6,302 bases of DNA from Candidatus Zymogenus sp. (GTDB lineage: Bacteria > Desulfobacterota > Zymogenia > Zymogenales > Zymogenaceae). Below the pieces are notes generated by a model. It ran no database searches and had not been told where the DNA came from. It saw nothing but the letters and a program-made list of their open reading frames with translations. Shown here piece after piece: positions 1-4,926 of the stretch (the first letter of the stretch is position 1; every line of letters begins with the position of its first letter). A program made the translations under genes and the position numbers. Location: positions 1-6,302 of the forward strand of contig JAUWME010000149.1 in assembly GCA_030613285.1 (NCBI GenBank), given 5' to 3'.

Positions 1-684
1 GCCCCTCAAGACGTAAGGGGAGGGGCCTTTAGCATCTTCAACAGCTACCGATACTTCCCAAAATCAACAATCCACGTAGTTGTGATTGACCCCGGGGTTG
101 GTTCAGAAAGGCGGCCGATTGCAGTAAAGACCAATGACTACATCTTCGTTGGCCCGGATAACGGGGTCATGTCTTGGGCGATGATAGATAACCCCCCGTT
201 TGTCGCCCATGAGATTACAAACAGTGACTTTATGCTTAAAGAGATTTCAACCACGTTTCACGGGAGAGATATCTTTGCGCCAGCAGCTGCCAAATTAAGT
301 CAATTAAGTTTTGCAGAATCTACCCCTTGGAAATCGTTAGGCCCTGAAGTTAAATCTCCGGTACTAATACCCTTTCCCAAAACTAAAACGATCGGCCAAG
401 AAATTGTCGGAGAGATAATCAACATCGACCGATTTGGAAACTTGATAACCAACATTCGTTCAAATAAGTCAATCAAATATCTCCAAGTCGTGATACGAGG
501 AATAGATAAAAACCAAATTGATGGATTATCCAAAACCTATGATGAAGCTATCGATGGTGCTTTAATCCTACTTCAAGGCAGCACGAACTTTTTAGAAATT
601 GCAAAAAAGGGGGGGAGCGCCGCAGATGCGCTAAAGGCAAAAATTGGGGAAGAGATACGAGTGGTTTTTAAAACGGGTAGTTGA
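1..684 (+). CDS. SAM hydroxide adenosyltransferase (DUF62 / SAM hydrolase family), 5' end missing
   Basis: Cytosolic enzyme of the family that splits S-adenosylmethionine with water/hydroxide into adenosine and methionine, related to the SAM chlorinases and fluorinases. The frame is open from base 1 and gives 227 residues before TGA. The first visible residues are APQDVRGGAF, a conserved block normally about 45 residues into the protein, so the N-terminal TTDFG region lies outside the window; the ATG/GTG codons inside are not the true start. Visible family motifs, numbered from the window edge: DPGVG at 30-34, VGPDNG at 50-55, FHGRDIFAP at 86-94, then the C-terminal domain with DRFGNLITN and a final LQGSTNFLEIA...GSAADAL...GEEIRV segment. 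The C-terminus looks complete. No clear terminator follows; the next gene has its own promoter. The family call is firm. The SAM hydrolase activity is inferred from the family and not shown here. Confidence 0.93.
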   Translation, partial: APQDVRGGAFSIFNSYRYFPKSTIHVVVIDPGVGSERRPIAVKTNDYIFVGPDNGVMSWAMIDNPPFVAHEITNSDFMLKEISTTFHGRDIFAPAAAKLSQLSFAESTPWKSLGPEVKSPVLIPFPKTKTIGQEIVGEIINIDRFGNLITNIRSNKSIKYLQVVIRGIDKNQIDGLSKTYDEAIDGALILLQGSTNFLEIAKKGGSAADALKAKIGEEIRVVFKTGS

Positions 685-789
685 TTGCAACTCTTTGTTT
701 ATTTTATATCCATTTGCAGTTGTTGGACGCATTTTAAACCTACTTGACATCCTGGTTCAACTAACACCATGTTTTATCGGTTTTTATTG

Positions 790-818
790 TTGACAAACCA
801 CGAAGTTTCTGATATAAA
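790..818 (+). promoter_or_regulatory. Sigma70-type promoter for the bactofilin gene
   Basis: TTGACA at 790-795 matches the -35 consensus fully. TATAAA at 813-818 matches the -10 consensus in five of six bases. The spacer is exactly 17 bp. Transcription would start near 825, leaving a leader of about 30 nt before the ATG at 855. This is sequence evidence only, but it is the best promoter in the window and it separates the bactofilin gene from the SAM hydrolase gene upstream. Confidence 0.72.
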
Positions 819-854
819 ACTACATTGTTTTTATAGATTATTTGGGAATTGACT

Positions 855-1220
855 ATGGATAAGAAAGATTCAAAATCAAATATGCCCTCGAATTTTAATT
901 GTATAGTTGGTAGCGATACAAAAATATCAGGGGACATTACAGGAACTGAGGATATCCTCATAAATGGTGAGGTGAGCGGTGATATTGACGTTAAAGCAAG
1001 AGTTCATATTGGAGAGAAAGGAAAAATCAAGGGTACTATCAAGGCAGTTGATATCTCCATTGAAGGAAAGGTAGAGGGAAACCTCAAAATCCAAGATAGA
1101 ATTGAACTTGCCGAAAGCGCATATATTACTGCAGATATGGAGTGTGGAAAGCTCGAAGTTGCTGATGGTGCTTTCTACGAAGGTAAGGTTCACATGGAAG
1201 GTGTAGAAAAGATCAAATAA
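855..1220 (+). CDS. Bactofilin (polymer-forming cytoskeletal protein, DUF583)
   Basis: Small protein of 121 residues that, by family, self-assembles without nucleotide into filaments. Bactofilins act at the inner face of the membrane in cell shape, polarity or cell-wall enzyme placement. The N-terminus (about 1-14) is polar and Lys/Ser/Asn-rich, typical of the flexible tail. From about residue 15 to 117 there is a run of short hydrophobic strands alternating with Gly (for example ISGDITGTEDILINGEVSGDI and IKGTIKAVDISIEGKVEGNL), the sequence signature of the right-handed beta-helix core. There is no signal peptide or transmembrane segment. ATG 855 is preferred: GGGAA at 844-848 sits 6 nt upstream. 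An in-frame TTG at 849 would add two residues but lies directly on that weak SD. The gene has its own promoter and is followed by the repeat array. The family call is confident; the specific cellular role cannot be read from sequence. Confidence 0.93.
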   Translation: MDKKDSKSNMPSNFNCIVGSDTKISGDITGTEDILINGEVSGDIDVKARVHIGEKGKIKGTIKAVDISIEGKVEGNLKIQDRIELAESAYITADMECGKLEVADGAFYEGKVHMEGVEKIK

Positions 1221-1282
1221 CCCCCCCAATAATTTATCCTACAGGCAATTCAACCCCCACGCCACTCCCTGTAATTTTAAGG

Positions 1283-1418
1283 GGTTGCCATTTATTTAGG
1301 GCAGTTGCCACTAATTAAAAGAGGTTGATAATAATTGAAGGGGATTGCCGGTTTTTGGAATTGCCAATTGGGTGGTTGCAGTTTATTTAGGGCGGTTGCC
1401 ACTAATTAAAAGAGGTTG
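1283..1418 (+). repeat. Long direct repeat within the array (two 45-bp copies, 91 bp apart)
   Basis: Bases 1283-1327 and 1374-1418 are the same sequence except at three positions (1289/1380, 1290/1381, 1303/1394). The last 37 bases of each differ at only one position. This is far closer than neighbouring 20-bp units are to each other, so a block of several units was probably duplicated after the units themselves had diverged. Confidence 0.85.
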
Positions 1419-1440
1419 CCAGTAGTTGAAGAAGGCTGCC

Positions 1441-1476
1441 AGCAATTTATCCCCCCGGTAATTCAAGGGGGTTGCT
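1441..1476 (+). other. Bulged hairpin formed by a C-rich and a G-rich array unit
   Basis: AGCAA (1441-1445) can pair with TTGCT (1472-1476) and CCCCC (1451-1455) with GGGGG (1467-1471), leaving a 5-nt bulge (TTTAT) and an 11-nt loop. A similar layout occurs at 1244-1289: GGCAA and CCCC against GGGG and TTGCC, again with a 5-nt bulge (TTCAA). There is no U-tract after either, so these are not standard terminators. Folding was judged by eye. Confidence 0.4.
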
Positions 1477-1512
1477 AATAATTGAAGAGGGGTCCCAGTA
1501 ATTAAACACTCT

Positions 1513-1532
1513 AAAGGAGATTTATATAATTG
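1513..1532 (+). promoter_or_regulatory. Ribosome binding site that fixes the TTG start of the TPR gene
   Basis: AAAGGAGA (1513-1520) is a strong Shine-Dalgarno, with 9 nt to TTG at 1530-1532. No ATG or GTG in the right frame lies near it, and the peptide read from TTG begins with a conserved-looking basic segment, so a TTG start is well supported. Confidence 0.75.
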
Positions 1533-2288
1533 TCCACAAAAAGAAAGATATCAAGGAAAAAGCTCCTAAAAGGGGCGCCCATTGAAGTCATCACTATGTG
1601 GAAAAAAACATTTGACTTTTTTGAAGAAAATTCAAGAATATTTTACATAGTAGTTACAGCAATAATTACATTTTGCATATGCGGAATAGTGTTTTCTTTT
1701 TTTTATTTTCAACATCAAAAAAAAGCTAAGACAGAACTAAGTCAAGTCATCATTGATTACAACCTTGCCGAAAACGACGAGGAAAAACTCCTTCTTGTCC
1801 TTGATGATTTAAATTCTACACTCAAATCCTACCCCATAACCAATCAGCGAAAAACAGTACTGCTTTATCGCGGTCATGTACTTTACTATCTTGGAAGATA
1901 TACCGAGGCGCTTTCTGATTACGAGAAGGCAGAGAGAAAATTTGGATATCCCATGAAAACAATAGTAATTGAAAGTATTGGATATTCATACGAAAAACTT
2001 GAGGATTACAAAAATGCTTCCAAGGCTTTTTTAAAGATATTAAACAACAAAAACGAACAGAGCTATTTAAACCTCATAAGGTCCCTCAAAAAAGAGGGTA
2101 AGGATGATGAGGCAAAAGAATATTCCATTGAGTTTCTGAAGTTCTTTCCCAATTCTTCGTACGTAGAATTGATAATGACCGATATAGGCATTGATGAAAA
2201 GGATTTGGTAAAGATACAAATAGAAGATATCGTTGAAGAGGTGGAAGAAGGTAATAAAATATGGCTGTGGATCAAGAACATATTCTAA
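1530..2288 (+). CDS. Membrane-anchored tetratricopeptide-repeat (TPR) protein
   Basis: Protein of 252 residues with a cytoplasmic-type basic N-terminus (STKRKISRKKLLKG), one strong transmembrane helix at about 37-60 and no cleavage motif. It should therefore sit in the inner membrane with its C-terminal part outside the cytoplasm (N-in, by the positive-inside rule). Residues about 105-215 are helical pairs typical of TPRs: VLLYRGHVLYYLGRYTEALSDYEKA and ESIGYSYEKLEDYKNASKAFLKIL are two good repeats, followed by a weaker one with EGKDDEAKEYSIEFLKFFPNS. The tail is acidic (EDIVEEVEEG) and ends in KIWLWIKNIF. The anchor-plus-TPR plan resembles YfgM-like proteins, and the N-terminus resembles TPR proteins I recall from deltaproteobacteria. 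Its partner is unknown; TPRs usually hold other proteins. The start is TTG behind a strong SD. Its 3' end overlaps iorA by 28 nt, so the two are probably cotranscribed and translationally coupled, though a functional link is unproven. Confidence 0.85.
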   Translation: MSTKRKISRKKLLKGAPIEVITMWKKTFDFFEENSRIFYIVVTAIITFCICGIVFSFFYFQHQKKAKTELSQVIIDYNLAENDEEKLLLVLDDLNSTLKSYPITNQRKTVLLYRGHVLYYLGRYTEALSDYEKAERKFGYPMKTIVIESIGYSYEKLEDYKNASKAFLKILNNKNEQSYLNLIRSLKKEGKDDEAKEYSIEFLKFFPNSSYVELIMTDIGIDEKDLVKIQIEDIVEEVEEGNKIWLWIKNIF

Positions 2289-3403
2289 TGTCAGGTAACG
2301 AGGCGATTGCCCGGGGCGCTTATGAAAGCGGTGTAATCTTTGCATCTGCCTATCCCGGAACCCCATCGACCGAGATACTTGAAAACATGAAAAACTACGA
2401 AGGTGTCTATTCCGAATGGTGCCCAAACGAGAAGGTCGCTCTTGAGGTTGGCGTAGGGGCCTCATACGCAGGAGCGCGGGTTCTTGTTGTTATGAAGCAC
2501 GTCGGTGTAAATGTGGCCGCTGACCCCCTTTTTACCCTCTCATATACTGGCATAAGGGGCGGTCTCGTAATAATTTCCGCAGACGATCCCCAACTGCACA
2601 GCTCCCAGAATGAGCAAGACAACAGGAATTATGCAAAGTTTGCAAAGATCCCTATGCTTGATCCCAGCGACAGCCAAGAAGCAAAGGATTTTATTGGGCT
2701 TGCATTTGATATTTCAGAGAAATTTGACACACCTGTTTTTGTCAGAACAACAACAAGGATTTCACATTCAAAATCATCGGTTATTGTCTCAACCCCAAAA
2801 AGAGACACAGTAAAAGATTCTCTAAAACTAATCAAAGACCCAGAAAAACTTGTGATGCTCCCAAACAATGCCAGAAAAAGACATGTGGTCGTTGAACAAC
2901 GTATAAATGATTTACGGGAATTTGCAAATACATTTAGTGAAAACAGGATAGAAAAGGCGTGTGTAAATATTGATATTGGAAAAATTGGAATCGTAACTTC
3001 CGGCATCTCATATCAATACGCCAAGGAAATATTTCCTGATGCGCCAATCCTAAAACTTGGGATGATATATCCATTCCCTGAAAAGCTAATCAATGAATTT
3101 GCAAAAACCGTCGATGAAATCGTTGTCATTGAGGAACTCGACCCATTCATTGAAGAGCAACTGAAGGTTATGGGCATTAAGGTGAAGGGTAAAGAATTTT
3201 TACCCATCACAGGAGAGCTGACCCCCGACATTATTAAATCGTCAGGACTGATAAAGTCAGAAGTGTCACCAGAAGAAGAACTGCCAACTAAAAAAAGCGT
3301 TTCAGTTGATCTTCCGGATCTCCCCCCAAGGCCCCCAAACATGTGCGCAGGATGCCCCCACAGGGGAGTTTTTACACGTTATCAAAGAAAAAGGTCTTTG
3401 TAA
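2261..3403 (+). CDS. iorA: Indolepyruvate:ferredoxin oxidoreductase alpha subunit, N-terminal part (frameshifted)
   Basis: N-terminal part of the alpha subunit of the cytosolic, oxygen-sensitive enzyme that converts aryl-pyruvates plus CoA to arylacetyl-CoA, CO2 and reduced ferredoxin. It opens with ILMSGNEAIARGAYESGV (8-25) and SAYPGTPSTEI (29-39), the signature of the pyrimidine-binding domain. The swivel-type domain follows (about 240-320), then RPPNMCAGCPHRGVF ending at 371. After F371 homology stops and nine unrelated residues (TRYQRKRSL) lead to TAA. The expected continuation, YTLSKKK...TGDIGCYTL, is found at once in the -1 frame. Restoring one base in the T run at 3369-3373 gives a 621-residue protein, normal for IorA. 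ATG 2261 is preferred (AAGG 9 nt upstream); ATG 2288, which overlaps the upstream stop as TAATG, would cut the first beta strand. As written, this product lacks the thiamine-diphosphate-binding and ferredoxin domains. Confidence 0.9.
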   Translation: MAVDQEHILMSGNEAIARGAYESGVIFASAYPGTPSTEILENMKNYEGVYSEWCPNEKVALEVGVGASYAGARVLVVMKHVGVNVAADPLFTLSYTGIRGGLVIISADDPQLHSSQNEQDNRNYAKFAKIPMLDPSDSQEAKDFIGLAFDISEKFDTPVFVRTTTRISHSKSSVIVSTPKRDTVKDSLKLIKDPEKLVMLPNNARKRHVVVEQRINDLREFANTFSENRIEKACVNIDIGKIGIVTSGISYQYAKEIFPDAPILKLGMIYPFPEKLINEFAKTVDEIVVIEELDPFIEEQLKVMGIKVKGKEFLPITGELTPDIIKSSGLIKSEVSPEEELPTKKSVSVDLPDLPPRPPNMCAGCPHRGVFTRYQRKRSL

Positions 3404-4125
3404 CTGGAGATATCGGTTGCTACACGCTGGCCTTTCTACCACCACTCAATGCCATAGATACCTGCCTCTGCATGGGTGCAGGAATCGGACACGCCATTGG
3501 AATGGACAAGGTGCTTTCTGGGGCAGACCCAGAAAACAGCGGAGGGGGAGTTGCTGTTATCGGCGACTCGACATTTTTTCATTCTGGGATAACCGGACTG
3601 ATGGATGCCGCATATAACAAGTCTGGTGCCACAATAATTATCCTCGACAACCGAACAACGGCCATGACCGGCGCTCAAGAAAACCCCGGAACGGGCAAAA
3701 CTCTTATGGGCGACAATACATCAATGGTTGACATCCCGGCATTGGTAAGCGCCATTGGTATAAAACGAGTTAGAGAGATAGACCCTTATGACCTTGATGA
3801 GACTATGGCGGTAATCACAGAAGAACTTGAATCGAAAGAGACTTCGGTGATAATTACAAAGGAGCCTTGTGTCTTGCTCCCTGGGGCAATAAAGAAAGAG
3901 TGGGAAGTTTACAACATCGATGCAGACAAATGTACCGGTTGCAAACTGTGCCTGAACTTGGGTTGTCCCGCTATTGGTTGGGAGCCAGATAAAGATAATG
4001 TTAGAAGCAGTAAAGGGAGTGGAAAGAAGGGCAGGGCGGAGATAGAACAAGCAATATGTGTTGGATGCGGCATCTGCGTGGATTTGTGTAAGTTTGATGC
4101 CATTGTCAAAGCTGCTGATAATTAG
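3343..4125 (+). CDS. iorA: Indolepyruvate:ferredoxin oxidoreductase alpha subunit, C-terminal part (frameshifted)
   Basis: C-terminal part of IorA in the -1 frame relative to the upstream part. True homology begins at the tyrosine codon TAC at 3373; the residues before it are out-of-frame shadow. Numbering from GTG 3343: TGDIGCYTL at 21-29, PPLNAIDTCLCMGAGIGHA at 33-51, and the thiamine-diphosphate/metal site GDST (74-77) through DNRTTAMTG (102-110). Two [4Fe-4S] motifs follow: Cys197/200/203/208 (CTGCKLCLNLGCP) and Cys239/242/245/249 (CVGCGICVDLCKF). All eight cysteines and the cofactor motifs are intact, so the coding sequence past the lesion is well kept. That favours a very recent mutation, a sequence error, or a recoding event over old decay. 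Neither GTG 3343 nor ATG 3352 has a convincing SD at proper spacing, although AGGA at 3349-3352 touches the latter. Independent translation is possible but not well supported. Confidence 0.88.
   Translation: MRRMPPQGSFYTLSKKKVFVTGDIGCYTLAFLPPLNAIDTCLCMGAGIGHAIGMDKVLSGADPENSGGGVAVIGDSTFFHSGITGLMDAAYNKSGATIIILDNRTTAMTGAQENPGTGKTLMGDNTSMVDIPALVSAIGIKRVREIDPYDLDETMAVITEELESKETSVIITKEPCVLLPGAIKKEWEVYNIDADKCTGCKLCLNLGCPAIGWEPDKDNVRSSKGSGKKGRAEIEQAICVGCGICVDLCKFDAIVKAADN
3369..3373 (+). other. iorA: Frameshift site in iorA (T5 run, one base short)
   Basis: The upstream frame reads GGA GTT TTT ACA (G V F T). The family-like continuation reads TTT TAC ACG TTA (F Y T L) one base back. Adding one T to the run joins the frames as GVFYTL with no other change. 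The lesion lies just after the CAGCPHRGVF motif, at the border with the thiamine-diphosphate-binding domain. A -1 slip of the TTT-decoding tRNA would re-pair perfectly on TTT at 3370-3372, so recoding is mechanically possible. A homopolymer error in the sequence is the simplest explanation. Confidence 0.88.
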
Positions 4126-4187
4126 TCTTCTGGCAAATTGCCTTGCTGATTAGGGTAGGTTGGCCGTGATGGGGGGCCGTTGTGGTG

Positions 4188-4232
4188 GTTGGTTGCAGTG
4201 GGGGTTGCACATGTTTGTGTAAACTTGATGCC
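4188..4232 (+). repeat. Degenerate echo of the iorA 3' end (second ferredoxin motif)
   Basis: Bases 4214-4232 match iorA bases 4083-4101 at 17 of 19 positions (TTTGTGTAA..TTGATGCC). Further upstream, GTTGGTTGC (4188-4196) matches GTTGGATGC (4060-4068) at 8 of 9. With one 3-nt length difference between, the whole stretch keeps codon phase and would read VGCSGGCTCLCKLDA against VGCGICVDLCKFDA in iorA. It follows a stop codon (TGA 4167) and ends at TAA 4278, with no good start or SD. It looks like a remnant of a local duplication, although the G/T-rich composition makes a chance resemblance possible. Confidence 0.45.
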
Positions 4233-4262
4233 TTTTGCTTGGCAAAATTATTATTATTTTGC
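4233..4262 (+). other. Alternating small hairpins upstream of iorB
   Basis: TTTTGC (4233-4238), GCAAAA (4242-4247) and TTTTGC (4257-4262) are successive. The middle element can pair with either neighbour, giving a 6-bp stem with a 3-nt loop, or a 7-bp stem (GCAAAAT/ATTTTGC, 4242-4248 with 4256-4262) with a 7-nt loop. The first stem is followed by the T-rich TTATTATTATTTT, a weak terminator-like layout. The stems are AT-rich and would be only marginally stable, so this is a candidate only. Confidence 0.3.
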
Positions 4263-4323
4263 AATTTTGAGTTAAACTAATAGTAGTGTTTTGTTACAGT
4301 ATTTGGAGTGCTTATAATCATTG

Positions 4324-4911
4324 ATGGATAATATTACAAACATATTGATGGCAGGGGTTGGCGGACAAGGTGTTATCTTGGCATCAGACCTTGTCACAGA
4401 AGTCCTTCTGGAAGGCGGCTTTGATGCAAAGAAGAGTGAAGTCCACGGGATGGCACAACGGGGCGGAAGTGTCCATAGTAATGTTAGGTTCGGCAAAAAG
4501 GTATTTTCACCGTTGATACAAAAGGGGTGCGCCGATATCCTCTTTTCTCTCGAATTGCTGGAATCGCTGCGATACATCGACTACCTAAATAAAGATTCCA
4601 TAATTATTATCAACGACTATCGTCTAAAACCGCCATCGGTCTCTCTTGGTGCAGATAAATATCCCGATGGAATATATGAGTTATTAAAAAAATCATTTCC
4701 CAAGGTTTCATTAATCAAAGGGCTTGAGATTGCAACGAACCTTGGAAACCCAAAGACAGTTGGCACTGTTGTTATGGGACATCTTTCAAATTACCTTGAC
4801 ATCGATGAGAATGTATGGATAAAAGTCCTAAATAGAGAATTGCCAAAAAAAATACTTGATGTAAACTTGAAAGCCTTTGAAGAAGGTAGAGCCATTAAAA
4901 GAGTTTCGTAA
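4324..4911 (+). CDS. iorB: Indolepyruvate:ferredoxin oxidoreductase beta subunit
   Basis: Protein of 195 residues, the small subunit that pairs with IorA; by family it is the gamma-type domain of 2-oxoacid:ferredoxin oxidoreductases. The glycine-rich opening NILMAGVGGQGVILAS (6-21) and the block SEVHGMAQRGGSVHSNVRFG (38-57) are hallmark motifs. GNPKTVGTVVMG in the second half and a C-terminal helix ending EEGRAIKRVS complete the domain at normal length. ATG 4324 is chosen; an in-frame TTG sits directly before it (4321), and GGAG at 4305-4308 lies 15 nt from ATG or 12 nt from TTG, a long spacing that leaves the start slightly open. In-frame TAA at 4315 rules out anything longer. Unusually, about 198 nt separate it from iorA, where these genes normally abut. 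The ligase gene follows after 15 nt, so iorB, paaK and the ACT gene look like one transcript. Confidence 0.93.
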   Translation: MDNITNILMAGVGGQGVILASDLVTEVLLEGGFDAKKSEVHGMAQRGGSVHSNVRFGKKVFSPLIQKGCADILFSLELLESLRYIDYLNKDSIIIINDYRLKPPSVSLGADKYPDGIYELLKKSFPKVSLIKGLEIATNLGNPKTVGTVVMGHLSNYLDIDENVWIKVLNRELPKKILDVNLKAFEEGRAIKRVS

Positions 4912-4926
4912 ATTGGAGGTTGTTTG

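Larger units (their letters stand above)
1228..1509 (+). repeat. Degenerate 20-bp tandem repeat array filling the bactofilin-TPR gap
   Basis: The gap from 1221 to 1529 holds no gene. It is built from roughly 11-13 diverged copies of a unit of about 20 bp with approximate consensus gtaattgaagggggttgcca. Clear units begin at 1271, 1291, 1311, 1331, 1382, 1402, 1422, 1458 and 1478. Shortened units lie at 1351-1381. A last partial unit starts at 1498 and runs toward the next gene's SD. C-rich variants occur at 1221-1258 and 1442-1457. Each unit pairs an A/T core (TAATT) with a G-run and a TTGCCA end. As 20 is not a multiple of three and stops occur in all frames, it is not coding. Unit boundaries and count are approximate, done by eye. 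Confidence 0.82.

Noticed and set aside
744..749. A second TTGACA as another -35 box upstream of the bactofilin gene
   Set aside because: At 16-18 bp downstream only CATGTT-like sequence is found, a poor -10. The promoter at 790-818 is much better.
849..851. TTG as the start of the bactofilin gene
   Set aside because: It lies directly on the weak GGGAA SD; ATG 855 has proper 6-nt spacing.
1228..1509. CRISPR array
   Set aside because: The 20-bp units abut with no unique spacers of constant length and diverge from one another, so it is a minisatellite-like array.
2067..2465. Minus-strand ORF of 132 codons across the TPR-iorA junction
   Set aside because: It is antisense to two genes with clear family motifs. 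Its translation shows no domain and no SD-supported start; the other minus-strand frames in the window are similar shadows.
3343..3403. A deliberate two-subunit split of IorA with its own start for the C-terminal half
   Set aside because: The overlap region has no well-placed SD, and family homology passes from one frame to the other exactly at the T run, so a one-base shift explains it better than a designed split.
4132..4142. GGCAAATTGCC palindrome after the iorA stop as a terminator
   Set aside because: The arms are separated by one base, so no stable hairpin loop can form, and no T-run follows.
4182..4280. A small cysteine-rich ORF (GTG 4182 to TAA 4278, 32 residues)
   Set aside because: There is no SD, it has a rare start and low-complexity composition, and its resemblance to the iorA 3' end is better explained as a decayed duplicate.
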